From Desulfobulbaceae bacterium (lineage in GTDB: Bacteria; Desulfobacterota; Desulfobulbia; Desulfobulbales; SURF-16): a stretch of 64,000 nucleotides of DNA. The notes under the pieces were generated by a model. The model was not told the DNA's origin, did not search any database, and saw only the letters and a list, made by a program, of their open reading frames with translations. Location of the stretch: the NCBI GenBank assembly GCA_020444175.1, contig JAHLLM010000026.1, forward strand, positions 1 to 64,000. Direction: 5' to 3'. A program made the translations under genes and the position numbers. Positions 46,401-55,127 of the stretch are shown here, piece after piece. How positions within the stretch are numbered: position 1 is the first letter of the stretch; every line of letters begins with the position of its first letter.

Positions 46401-47381
46401 TTAATTTTGTTGAATGAACAGTTTGTCAAATTTTTGCGAGGCAATGTATTCTGAAAAATCCCCTTCAACAATATCGCACAATGTAATTTCTGTTTCCGGA
46501 GTGTCTCCAACGGACATGACAGCTTTGATTTTACCTACTTGTTTTCCAGGGAGAGTAATCATCATATTGGTTTGAGGATTTTTAACTTTTTTCCCCTCTT
46601 TTATTACAGTAAATATATCCTCATTTTTAATATTTTGTAATTTGCCGCCAGCCATAATAAGTCTTCCATCTTCGAATCCAAGGATATAGCTTCTCCAAGG
46701 TCGATCAAGAAGGTTTTCAATGATATTCGAAGCTAGATTTGTTATTGCTGCGTCAAGTGCTTTGTCGTTGATTGCTGAATCATAACCGGCTCTTTCTCCT
46801 ACACCGAATACTGAACCAGCTTCAGAAAAGGCTTCTCCTTCTCCTTCTTCTGAATATAATATTTGGCCTGTACGTACTTCAATAAGCCTCACATATACTT
46901 TCGCAAAAGCTATTTGACGCTTTGTACGACTGAATATGCCAACTTTCCCTTGTTCCTTCCGCCCAAATTCTGACACTGAACCGACGATTAGATAATCAGC
47001 CATATTTTTTAAAGGTTCATAGTTTTCCATATTTAATTCTTTGGATATTTTATCAAGGTCGGATCTTTCAAGAAGTATGAATTTTTCAGTTTCTACAAGC
47101 TTTGAAGAAAGGATATCTACAGCTTGCTTACCAATTCGGTCATTATTATTGTCAATGAAAAAACTTTGACCATATTTGGTCTCATTGGTAAATCGAGCAA
47201 TTGCAACTTTTCTTTTAAGTCCTTTTTTCTTGCCAATATTTATTTTGTCATGCTGAACGGTTTGGCTAATTTGGGGTTTTTCAGCAATTGGCTTAACTTC
47301 TGCTTTGTCAACAGTTGCACACGAACCCAACAATGTCACCATTGAGATTAGAGCAAGGGAGGTAAGAAATGGTTTTTTCAC
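46401..47381 (-). CDS. CsgG-family outer-membrane lipoprotein
   Basis: A 326-residue lipoprotein (LLGSC lipobox). RKVAIARFTNETKYGQ, AVDILSSKLVETEKFILLERSDLDKI and YLIVGSVSEFGRKEQGK are CsgG hallmarks. AKVYVRLIEVRTGQILYSEEGEGEAFSE supplies the beta strands that in CsgG form a secretion pore. The C-terminal part (~240-326) is an extra beta domain (DRPWRSYILGFEDGRLIMAGGK). First gene of the four-gene lipoprotein operon inside the element. Confidence 0.88.
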   Translation of the reverse strand: MKKPFLTSLALISMVTLLGSCATVDKAEVKPIAEKPQISQTVQHDKINIGKKKGLKRKVAIARFTNETKYGQSFFIDNNNDRIGKQAVDILSSKLVETEKFILLERSDLDKISKELNMENYEPLKNMADYLIVGSVSEFGRKEQGKVGIFSRTKRQIAFAKVYVRLIEVRTGQILYSEEGEGEAFSEAGSVFGVGERAGYDSAINDKALDAAITNLASNIIENLLDRPWRSYILGFEDGRLIMAGGKLQNIKNEDIFTVIKEGKKVKNPQTNMMITLPGKQVGKIKAVMSVGDTPETEITLCDIVEGDFSEYIASQKFDKLFIQQN

Positions 47382-47466
47382 TCTATGTTTTCTCCTGTTA
47401 TGTTTATTGAATTGGTTTGTAGTATTTTCTATATTTTATATAGGTTCTGCTGACTTTATATGCCAT

Positions 47467-48702
47467 TCATATAAAAGTGATGGTTTCATTGAATGATTTA
47501 ATTGCAAAATTATCTGTCATGCCAGAAATAAAATCAATTATTGCCATTTTGTAGCCAGCTTCTTTTGTTAAGTCGTATATCAATTTATTCTGATAAATGT
47601 TTCCTTCTTTTTTTCTCTCTGAAGGGATTCCGTATTTTAAAAGCCATTCGAGAAATGTCTTGCAAAGCACAGGATAGAACTCCATAGATTTCTTAATGCT
47701 ATATATTAGACGTTCAATGTCGGGAGAAAAATTTTCCACCAGAATTTGATACAAGCTTTGTATGATCAACTCAGCGTATTTTTTGAAAATATCCAGCCGT
47801 TTATGGACGTAGATATTTTTGTAGTTGAATTGCTTCACCATGTTCATGAGTTGAATATTTTGAGTTGATATTTTAATACCTTCCTCGGGGCTACTATTAC
47901 GGCACAAATCAATAATCAAACTGTGGATGAGAATTGTGTTGTTTATTTCTCGGATTTTCTTTCCCCCAAATTGTTGGGTTATTTTGAAAAGTTCTTTCTT
48001 CTCTGACATTGTGAGAATTCTCATCGTAAGAGCATCTTCAATATCTCTACCTAAGTATGCAATTTTGTCAGAGATTTTTACAACACATCCTTCCCAAGTG
48101 TATGGGCTGAATTCGTTCGCTTTGATAATGGATTTGAGGTCTATCGCTTCATCTCTTGGCTTTAAGGCATTTTCATTTATCTCGCCACAATGGCATACAA
48201 TTCCATCGCGAACGCCGTAAGTTAATCCTAGATTAATATGCTTACCGTGATGGTCTTCTAACGTCTCGATATCATCTACAAACCGAAGACTATTCCTTTC
48301 GTGCCAGAAATTTTCTCCAAGTTCATCTTTGGTAATTTTTTTTATGTAATCTTCTCCCGCATGGCCGAAAGGTGCATGACCCAAGTCATGGCCAATAGCT
48401 ATTGCACTGGTTAACTCAACGTTTAATCCAAGATACATTGCTATAGTATGGCTTACAGAGGATACATGATTGACATGTTCAATTCGCGTGCAGACATGAT
48501 CATTCGCAGTGGCAAAAAACACCTGAGTTTTATGTTTTAGTCGCCTATAGGCTGTCGAGTGAAGAATGCGATTATTGTCGCGTGCAAACTCTGACCGAAT
48601 ATCAGGTCCTCTATTAGGTAAAGCACATTCTCTTGAAATGGTCTGATCCCATTTCGGGCTTCTTTTAGTTGTAGCAACCGATTTAAACTTGTTTGTTTTC
48701 AT
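47467..48702 (-). CDS. dgt: dGTPase-type deoxynucleoside triphosphate triphosphohydrolase
   Basis: A 411-residue HD-superfamily enzyme. The N-terminal block RDNNRILHSTAYRRLKHKTQVF and TRIEHVNHVSSVSHTIA match dGTPases. The HD metal site is seen as AIGHDLGHAPFGHAGE, with further His in FWHERNSLR and Asp in VKISDKIAYLGRDIEDA. Cleaves dNTP (often dGTP) to nucleoside and triphosphate. Such enzymes can limit phage DNA synthesis, so as cargo of a mobile element this may be an anti-phage gene; that is inference. Stands alone, upstream of the CsgG operon. Confidence 0.88.
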   Translation of the reverse strand: MKTNKFKSVATTKRSPKWDQTISRECALPNRGPDIRSEFARDNNRILHSTAYRRLKHKTQVFFATANDHVCTRIEHVNHVSSVSHTIAMYLGLNVELTSAIAIGHDLGHAPFGHAGEDYIKKITKDELGENFWHERNSLRFVDDIETLEDHHGKHINLGLTYGVRDGIVCHCGEINENALKPRDEAIDLKSIIKANEFSPYTWEGCVVKISDKIAYLGRDIEDALTMRILTMSEKKELFKITQQFGGKKIREINNTILIHSLIIDLCRNSSPEEGIKISTQNIQLMNMVKQFNYKNIYVHKRLDIFKKYAELIIQSLYQILVENFSPDIERLIYSIKKSMEFYPVLCKTFLEWLLKYGIPSERKKEGNIYQNKLIYDLTKEAGYKMAIIDFISGMTDNFAIKSFNETITFI

Positions 48703-48873
48703 TTATGCTATTTTGAGGAATATTCTTGCTAATGGTATTATCTATACTGCAACATTAATGTTTCCTTATAGATGTTAGGTATTCGTGTGTCAACAATTGT
48801 TTGCTAGGAAGCTGGTTTTTATATCCAGCACTCCCTTCCTAATCTTTAATTTTCAGATCACTGCATCATAATT

Positions 48874-48905
48874 AAACCCTGTCTCCCTCAAGGAGGTGGG
48901 GTTTT
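48874..48905 (+). terminator. Terminator-like hairpin
   Basis: AAACCC..CTCC / GGAG..GGGGTTTT stem around a CTCAA loop, ending in a T-run on the plus strand. Lies in the 290-base gap between the dGTPase start and the small plus-strand genes. Confidence 0.55.
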
Positions 48906-48933
48906 CTCTTTTCAATCACATCATACCCCTCAC

Positions 48934-48968
48934 GCCCCTCTGGCCATCTCGGTCATTGGGGCTTTTTT
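48934..48968 (+). terminator. Rho-independent terminator
   Basis: GCCCC (48934-48938) pairs with GGGGC (48958-48962), with an inner TGGCC/GGTCA stem, followed by six Ts. It lies just before the ribosome binding site of the 48996 gene, so it could attenuate or insulate that transcript. Confidence 0.7.
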
Positions 48969-48995
48969 ATTCCCCCAACCTAAAAGGAGTATCAA

Positions 48996-49247
48996 ATGCA
49001 AAAACAAGAAATCATCAATCTACTTTCCCAAAATGCCGCCAATCCCTCAGAAATCATCTATGCAATCACCATGGAGAATCTTCTGTCTGCCATTGTCAAC
49101 CGCATGGGCGAGGAAGCCCTCAACCTGTCCGTAGAAGATCTGCACCTAGCAAGAGATGAAGTCCTGATTGCCATCCACCACAACCTTGATGAACGAGACT
49201 ACATTGAAATGGGTCTCGATGCCTGGGAAATCATGCGAAATCTGTAA
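48996..49247 (+). CDS. Small acidic helical protein, unknown
   Basis: An 83-residue protein with AAAGGAG upstream of its ATG. Predicted all-helical and acidic (LNLSVEDLHLARDEVLIAIHHNLDERDYIEMGLDAWEIM). No family recognised. Its position, just before the primase gene block on the element, fits a phage-like accessory or regulatory gene. Confidence 0.7.
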   Translation: MQKQEIINLLSQNAANPSEIIYAITMENLLSAIVNRMGEEALNLSVEDLHLARDEVLIAIHHNLDERDYIEMGLDAWEIMRNL

Positions 49248-49285
49248 AGCGGGAAACTAACCACCTTATATGAAAGGAGAAAATT

Positions 49286-49735
49286 GTGAATAAAGAAGAA
49301 ATAAGAATTTTAAAAACAGGTGAATGCCCATCACTATCAGGTCGCTCCAGTCTGACCTACAACATCGGATGCAAGGATGACAAGGAGGTGTATCTGCAAC
49401 TGACAGGAAACACAGGGCAAGGCATCTTCAACAAGGACTGGATTTCTCTGGTGGAACTTGATTCTGTACTGGCTTCAGGGGAGAAACCAATCACATCAGG
49501 AAAACTTCATTCGATGTTCAAGGGGAAATCAGCAAATTCATCAGGCTTTGTCCTTGCTGTGCTTTTGAATGAAGGACTCTTAAAAAGATCCAATGACAAC
49601 CTACGGCATTATGAACGGATTGATCCTGTGGAATTCAAGAAAATCATACAGGTGTTCATGACATCTACAAAGAAGGATACCACTCTGCCTCTGTCACCCA
49701 AGATCACCAAGAAACAGAAGAAGGAGGCCCTATGA
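49286..49735 (+). CDS. Hypothetical protein, possible winged-helix
   Basis: A 149-residue basic-tailed protein starting with GTG after AAAGGAG. The central part (WISLVELDSVLASGEKPITSGKLHSMFKGKSANSSGFVLAVLLNEGLLKRSND) could be a winged-helix DNA-binding unit; the last 25 residues are lysine-rich. No family recognised. It overlaps the next gene by 4 bases (ATGA). Confidence 0.65.
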   Translation: MNKEEIRILKTGECPSLSGRSSLTYNIGCKDDKEVYLQLTGNTGQGIFNKDWISLVELDSVLASGEKPITSGKLHSMFKGKSANSSGFVLAVLLNEGLLKRSNDNLRHYERIDPVEFKKIIQVFMTSTKKDTTLPLSPKITKKQKKEAL

Positions 49736-49953
49736 TCTCCATAACATGTGCTCTCGTCACTGCTGCTGTCCTTTGCATGTTGTTTGCTTCAACGCGCAAT
49801 ATGGGTGTCCTTTTTGTGACAATACTCTGTTTCTTGTACCCCATTCCCGTGATTCTGGTTCTGATTGGAGTTGGTATAGTTTTCTACAAAAAAAGAAAAT
49901 CACGAACGATACATCCCTTCAATGAAACTGCAAACAGGTGCCGTGGAAAATAG
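49732..49953 (+). CDS. Small two-helix membrane protein
   Basis: A 73-residue protein with two hydrophobic helices (about 3-20 and 26-49) and a basic cytosolic tail (KKRKSRTIH). Start overlaps the previous stop by 4 bases, indicating coupling. Function unknown; holin-like size and layout, but no supporting lysis genes are present. Confidence 0.6.
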   Translation: MISITCALVTAAVLCMLFASTRNMGVLFVTILCFLYPIPVILVLIGVGIVFYKKRKSRTIHPFNETANRCRGK

Positions 49954-49992
49954 TGCCAGAGGTGGCCAATTCAAAAAATAAAAAAAAGCACA

Positions 49993-50019
49993 TTGACACT
50001 TCCGATGATTGTGTATAAT
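49993..50019 (+). promoter_or_regulatory. Promoter of the primase-helicase gene
   Basis: Perfect consensus hexamers TTGACA (49993-49998) and TATAAT (50014-50019) separated by 15 bases, two short of optimal. It lies 124 bases before the primase start. Confidence 0.7.
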
Positions 50020-50063
50020 GTTCATTTCAAACTAAAACGTGACAGAGGCCGGGCCGGATAGTC

Positions 50064-50079
50064 TGCCGTATTTCCTTGA
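50064..50079. repeat. 16-bp direct repeat, copy 1 (TGCCGTATTTCCTTGA)
   Basis: Identical to 54619-54634. Lies between the primase promoter and start; the other copy is between the integrase stop and the right boundary. Could be a protein-binding site or a trace of internal rearrangement. Confidence 0.6.
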
Positions 50080-50142
50080 TAGCGTCAAGGATCTTTCATA
50101 AAGACTCACAAGACTCATGTGAATTTTATGGAGGTATCTGGC

Positions 50143-52704
50143 ATGATCTCAAAGTCACCATTTTCACCAACACCCAAAGATTTTCCACAAGTACCAATTG
50201 AACCGAAAAAGATTCAAGTAGGTCATTCTTTTCGGTCAACTCCACCAACACCACCTGCAACAATTGTGAGCAGTAAGCTTCTGTCTGAATGGCGAGGATC
50301 TGTCACTACATTCAAAGGCTTTACAGGCACCATTCTGGAAAAGGAGTTGAAAGACGCCAGCTGGAAGGACATCAGCAATCTGTTGTGCCCCTCAAAACCA
50401 TCAATTCTTCCTGTCAAAGAAAAAGGGCAATATTTCGTGCCTTGTCTTCTCAAGGAAGCAGCCTTGGTAGGCAAGACTCTGGAGACCGCAAAGAGCAATG
50501 GGACTTCTACCATCGGCAAGATGCGATCAAAAAGTCACGTCACCGAAGCCTCAATGCTTGTCATGGACGTCGATGGCCTTCCCGAAGCTGACGTCATAGT
50601 AGCTCTGGATACAATCAAAGCGGATGGGATTACCTATCTGGCCTACACTACACATTCACAAGGAAACATCATGAAACCCGGTCTGCGTGCTCGTTTGGTC
50701 ATACTGCTGGATCGCCTTGTGACAACTGAAGAGTATGCCGAAGTATGGCATGGGTTTGATAAAAAGTATTTCAATGGGGAAGTGAGCAAGGCAGATTCAT
50801 CCGGAGTAAAAATGTACCAACAACAGGGTACATGGTGCTGTCATCCGTCTCGGGTCGATAAGGCAAAGTCTTGGCGCTATGATGGCGGGATTGCATCCTC
50901 TGACAAACTGATTGAATTGGGTCGGGTCAATGAAGCACCGCATGTTTCTGTAGAGGAGTCTCTCCTTCCTCAAGAAACAAACGTCACCACCAGAAATTCA
51001 TTTCCACCATCTGATGCAAACAAAATTGCCGACAAATGTCCGCAAATAGGTACCTTCCGTAATGGTAAAGGTGCTGACCAAAGCGAGCCTCATTGGTTTG
51101 ACTGCATTGGCATTGTTGGTCATTGCCAAGGTGGTGAAAAAGTCTGCCAGGAATGGAGTAGTGGGTATTCAGGATATGACAAGACCGAAACAGAGAAAAA
51201 GATTGCTCATCGTTTGAAGACTCCACCCACAACTTGCGATCAGTTTCGGAAAACCAACCCAGCAGGCTGCGATGGGTGCACTCAGAGTTGTAAGAGTCCC
51301 ATAACTTTAGGGCATGACAAAACTGATGCCTTAGCCTCAATACAACAGCAGTTCGGGTTGCTCAACCTTCAAGGAAAAATTTGTGTGTTTGACCGAGAAT
51401 CACTGGATGCACGGACTGACCAGGGTATTGCAGAAAAACTAAATTTGTCAAACAGAAATGATGGCAAGTTACTGATAGAGCGGGCTCTAGAAGAGCAACA
51501 CCCCGGAGCCGATGCAAAGGAAATTCTTAAAAAGTTTTGGAAGAATCCAAATACAGTCTGCTACAAAGGGGTTGAGTTCAATCCGGAATATACATCTAGA
51601 AACTGTCTCAATTTATGGGTAGGTCCTACAATCATTCCCAAGGCGGGTCAGTGGCTTGTTATTAAAGCATTTTTGTTAGATGTTCTTTGCGATGGTGATC
51701 AAGAAGCTTTTGATTATCTGCTCAAGTATGTTGCACACGCCTTACAATGCCCATCAGAGAAGCCAGGTGTCATGATAATCTTGCTGGGTGGGCAAGGAAC
51801 CGGCAAAGGGACATTAGGTCGTATACTCCAAAAAATATGGAGTGCAACCTATGTCCAAGTAAACAACATAGATTCAGTGACAGGAAGTTTCAATGCTTCT
51901 CTGGAACGTTCATTCATCGTCTTCATGGATGAAGCTCTTTTCTCCGGAAATCGACGAGGGTCGGATGCACTGAAATCTCTTGTTACAGAGCCTCTTCTTC
52001 AGATCAATGAAAAATTCCAGCCAGCCAGACAGATTCGAAGTTACCACCGTTTCTTTGCCGCTACCAATGCTGATCACTTCAAAAACACAGAACATGATGA
52101 TCGGCGTGATTTTACTCTTCGTCTATCAGAGTCTCGGAAAGGTGATCATGCATACTGGAATGAACTGAACAACGAAGTCAACAACGGTGGTGTTGAGGCT
52201 ATGACGGATGATCTGCTTGCAATGGATTTGTCAAGTTTCAATGTTAGAAACAAGCCCAATACAAAAGAGTTGTTGGAACAGAAAATGCTCAGTTTAGACC
52301 CCATTGCCCGTTGGTGGCATGATTGTCTTGATAGTGGCTACATCTCTATGAAAACCCAATATGTGAACGTGGAGAGGCATCCCTATGAAGATGAAAGCAA
52401 ATGGCCAGATTTTGTTGGAACGAAAGAGGCTATTGAAGGAATTTCTGAAATTTCTGGCGGCAGAATGCACCGGAAACCAAGTTCAATTGATGTAGTGCAG
52501 CAAATGAAGAAACTTTGCCCAAGTGCGAAAAAAAAGCAGAAGCAGACAAAGCATGATCGTCGTCGTGGTCTATCCTTGCCTTCTCTCCAGCAAGCTCGCT
52601 TTGAGTTCGAGCAGTTTATCGGAGGGACTTTGCAATGGCCAGAGGAGATTGAAAACGCAGGGACTACTGGGGGACACTCGGACAGCAGTGTGGCGGAATT
52701 CTAG
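50143..52704 (+). CDS. Phage/plasmid primase-helicase (DUF5906-type)
   Basis: An 853-residue replication protein. The N-terminal half contains a primase-polymerase-like region (TEASMLVMDVDGLPEADVIVALD; ITYLAYTTHSQGN...RARLVILLDRLVTTEEY) and a Cys-rich zinc-binding stretch (PTTCDQFRKTNPAGCDGCTQSC). The C-terminal half is a superfamily 3-like helicase with Walker A GGQGTGKGT (~550), Walker B IVFMDEALF and sensor FAATNADHF. This is the P4/NrS-1 type that starts and drives replication of small elements. Start at 50143 follows GGAGGT by 7 bases; upstream in-frame GTG is less likely. Confidence 0.87.
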   Translation: MISKSPFSPTPKDFPQVPIEPKKIQVGHSFRSTPPTPPATIVSSKLLSEWRGSVTTFKGFTGTILEKELKDASWKDISNLLCPSKPSILPVKEKGQYFVPCLLKEAALVGKTLETAKSNGTSTIGKMRSKSHVTEASMLVMDVDGLPEADVIVALDTIKADGITYLAYTTHSQGNIMKPGLRARLVILLDRLVTTEEYAEVWHGFDKKYFNGEVSKADSSGVKMYQQQGTWCCHPSRVDKAKSWRYDGGIASSDKLIELGRVNEAPHVSVEESLLPQETNVTTRNSFPPSDANKIADKCPQIGTFRNGKGADQSEPHWFDCIGIVGHCQGGEKVCQEWSSGYSGYDKTETEKKIAHRLKTPPTTCDQFRKTNPAGCDGCTQSCKSPITLGHDKTDALASIQQQFGLLNLQGKICVFDRESLDARTDQGIAEKLNLSNRNDGKLLIERALEEQHPGADAKEILKKFWKNPNTVCYKGVEFNPEYTSRNCLNLWVGPTIIPKAGQWLVIKAFLLDVLCDGDQEAFDYLLKYVAHALQCPSEKPGVMIILLGGQGTGKGTLGRILQKIWSATYVQVNNIDSVTGSFNASLERSFIVFMDEALFSGNRRGSDALKSLVTEPLLQINEKFQPARQIRSYHRFFAATNADHFKNTEHDDRRDFTLRLSESRKGDHAYWNELNNEVNNGGVEAMTDDLLAMDLSSFNVRNKPNTKELLEQKMLSLDPIARWWHDCLDSGYISMKTQYVNVERHPYEDESKWPDFVGTKEAIEGISEISGGRMHRKPSSIDVVQQMKKLCPSAKKKQKQTKHDRRRGLSLPSLQQARFEFEQFIGGTLQWPEEIENAGTTGGHSDSSVAEF

Positions 52705-53228
52705 GTCTGGCAGGGGGGCACGGACTACTCGGAGGGCACTCGGGATGCCGTGCGCCAGAGTCCCTTTAGGGGCAAGGCTTTATTGGAAACGCACGTACTA
52801 CTCGGCAATTTTTGATTTTTTTTGAAGATATATTCTCTGCCCCTCTCTCCCGGCACACCGGCAAAAACACAAAAAGTTTTTGGAAAAGTCCGTGCCTCCG
52901 TGCGTTTCCCCCGAATTTCATGCCCTACAAGGATTTGTGGAGAACGTCATGCTGTGCGTATCCCGTGCGTGAAGAGAGCGTGGCCGTGGGGGTCAAGGAG
53001 CGCTCTAGACACTTACGCGGTCCGGATCCCACCACACCCTCATACAGGAGGTCCAAATGGTCTGTAGGGCGCCTCTCTGGGATCCTATAGCCCGCAACTG
53101 CGCCCCCCTCGTGCCCTGTCTTCCAAAACGAAACTCCTTGAAATGAAAGGAAAACAAAAGAAATGGAATGGGTTTCAGCATACTTTGAAGCCCATTATGA
53201 CCTCTATATTTAGAAAAGGAATCACATT
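52705..53228. other. Non-coding, repeat-rich region; candidate replication origin or attachment-related site
   Basis: About 520 bases between the primase and integrase genes. The first 100 are G-rich and contain ACTCGG four times (near 52676, 52727, 52737 and 52799), partly inside longer related words such as GGACTACTCGG. No convincing gene. Iteron-like repeats next to a replication protein suggest an origin, but this is a guess. Confidence 0.35.
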
Positions 53229-54431
53229 ATGCCAATAGTCAATTTGAATGCTCAATTTGTCAATACAGTTACTTGCCCTGAAGGCAAGAAGAAGGAAAAC
53301 TACTATGATACAGCAATCACTGGCTTCATCATCGAAGTGAGAGCCACAGGAGGCATGACATATGCTCTACGTTACAAAGATACACATGGACGTCAATGCC
53401 AATACAAAATTGGTGATTCAAAATCCATCTCCTTCGACAAAGCACGCAAAGCAGCACAAAAGATTCGATCCAGGGTTGTCTTAGGTGAAAATCCCAATGA
53501 AGAAAAACGTACAAAACGTATGGTGCCAACACTTACTGAATTTTGCCGTGAACGATACATGCCATTTGCAAAGGCAGAAAAACGCAGTTGGAAGTCTGAT
53601 GATAGTCTTTTGAGGAACCATATCTTGCCAAGGTTTGGAAAAATTCATCTTGATAGAATATCTCAACATGCCATATCCGAATTGCACCATTCCATGAAAA
53701 ATAGGGGATATGCTCTAGGGATGTGCAATCGTCCACTTGTGCTCCTGAAACATATTTTCAATCTAGCTCTACAGTGGAAAACACCCGGTGTTGATTCAAA
53801 TCCTGCAGCTGGGGTGAAGCTCTTCGATCCCAACAATGCCAGAGAACGCTTCTTGACACCTGAAGAAACTCAGCGTTTGTTCAATGTCCTGGGTAAGAAT
53901 GGGAATCGTGGAAATCCGCAATTGAAATACATTGTTCCACTTCTGTTGCTTCTAGGTTGCCGGAAAAGTGAACTGCTCAAAAGTCAATGGACTGAATTTG
54001 ATCTGGATCGTAGAACTTGGCGTATACCACTGGCAAAGTCAGGAAAGAGTCGTCATGTACCGCTTTCCAAAGCAGCACTTGAGATATTGAATCAATTGCC
54101 ACGCTGGGAAGGGTGCCCATATGTTGTTCCCAATCCATACACACGAAAGCCCTATGACAATATACATCGTAGTTGGGATGAAGCAAGAAAAGCAGCAGGT
54201 CTTCCTGATTTGCGTATGCATGATCTACGACATAGCATGGCATCAAACATGGTCAACTCTGGGCGATCTATCTATGAAGTTGCAAATGTCCTTGGCCATG
54301 CTCAACTGAAAACAACCCAACGCTATGCTCATCTCTCCCAGGAAACCCTGCTGGAAGCAGTCGATGCAGCAGCGGATGCCACAGGCACGAACTGGGGGCC
54401 AACAGACAGCAAGGGAGAGGCAACACCTTGA
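53229..54431 (+). CDS. int: Tyrosine recombinase/integrase
   Basis: A 400-residue phage-type integrase with an N-terminal DUF4102-like arm-binding domain (YYDTAITGFIIEVRATGGMTYALRY). A SAM-like core-binding domain (~100-195) and catalytic domain follow. All active-site residues are in place: Arg245 (LGCRKSELL), Lys270, His331/Arg334 (HDLRHSMAS), His357 (LGHAQLKTT) and Tyr366 (QRYAHLS). AAAAGGA precedes the ATG. It ends 237 bases before the right boundary repeat, as usual for integrase and attachment site. Most likely inserted the element next to or in hisF. Confidence 0.94.
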   Translation: MPIVNLNAQFVNTVTCPEGKKKENYYDTAITGFIIEVRATGGMTYALRYKDTHGRQCQYKIGDSKSISFDKARKAAQKIRSRVVLGENPNEEKRTKRMVPTLTEFCRERYMPFAKAEKRSWKSDDSLLRNHILPRFGKIHLDRISQHAISELHHSMKNRGYALGMCNRPLVLLKHIFNLALQWKTPGVDSNPAAGVKLFDPNNARERFLTPEETQRLFNVLGKNGNRGNPQLKYIVPLLLLLGCRKSELLKSQWTEFDLDRRTWRIPLAKSGKSRHVPLSKAALEILNQLPRWEGCPYVVPNPYTRKPYDNIHRSWDEARKAAGLPDLRMHDLRHSMASNMVNSGRSIYEVANVLGHAQLKTTQRYAHLSQETLLEAVDAAADATGTNWGPTDSKGEATP

Positions 54432-54618
54432 GAAACTCATCATCATCATCCGGCCCAACATTTGTAGCTGATTGCTATGTGTAGTTGGGTTGGGTGATTG
54501 CTGGGTCAATTTGGGTGGGCCAATTTAGGCAAAGAACTTCCACTTTGAAAATTGTGCAAAGACATACCTTGACCGGTTGGGTCGTGTGTGGGTAGAGTGA
54601 AAAAAGAGGCCATGAAAT

Positions 54619-54634
54619 TGCCGTATTTCCTTGA
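54619..54634. repeat. 16-bp direct repeat, copy 2
   Basis: Same TGCCGTATTTCCTTGA as at 50064-50079, 34 bases from the right boundary repeat. Confidence 0.6.
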
Positions 54635-54667
54635 AAATAATCAACTTCTAAATTAACTTTCCGTGAT

Positions 54668-55127
54668 CTGCTGGTATCAGTGTACGGTTAAAGGCGGCCG
54701 GGAAGGGCGCGACGTGGATGCCGTGCAACTGGCAACGGTGTGCGAAAAGCTTGGAGCCGGTGAAATACTGTTAAACTGTATTGACAAGGACGGCACCAAC
54801 AGCGGCTTTGATCTTGAACTCATCAACCAGGTGAGCCAGGCTGTTTCCATTCCGGTGATTGCCTCAAGCGGGGCGGGCAAGGTTGAGCATTTTTCCGAGG
54901 TCTTTGCAAAAACTTCAGCTGAAGCCGCCCTTGCCGCGGGAATTTTCCACCGTGAGGAAGTGCCCATTTCCGCAGTAAAAGAGCACTTAAGAAGCAAAAA
55001 CATAGAAATTCGCTAAGCGTCTTTTATATAAACAAAGGTGTAGGGAAGGTCACATGTGCGCTCAAGCAGGTTCCTCTTCCGGGCAGTCAATTGAAGATGT
55101 TGCCAGGAAGCAGAATCATTACGTATC
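54668..55127. repeat. Right 460-bp direct repeat of the integrated element
   Basis: Partner of 42770-43229; see there. Here the repeat continues without a break into the complete HD-GYP gene, so from the hisF stop onward this copy is the ancestral arrangement. Confidence 0.95.
54669..55016 (+). pseudogene. hisF 3' fragment (last ~116 codons)
   Basis: Open in the hisF frame from the boundary to the stop, encoding [20 protein letters not shown] through to NIEIR. It differs from the end of the intact hisHF by four residues (I/L, Q/E, K/R, T/I) but by about 43 bases. Mostly synonymous change shows that both copies evolved under selection as functional hisF ends before being brought together. It lacks a start and most of the barrel, so it is not functional alone. 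Confidence 0.92.

Larger units (their letters stand above)
43230..54667. mobile_element. Integrated genetic element (about 11.4 kb plus flanking repeat)
   Basis: The segment splits what was a hisF-HD-GYP neighbourhood; both junctions carry the same 460-bp sequence. It holds a tyrosine integrase 237 bases from its right end, a primase-helicase, small phage-like genes and an AT-rich cargo block of minus-strand genes. No capsid, relaxase or conjugation gene is present, so it is a satellite-like or plasmid-like element. The exact crossover point is uncertain: either the start of the repeat (element replaces the hisF 3' end) or within the identical 117 bases. Confidence 0.8.
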
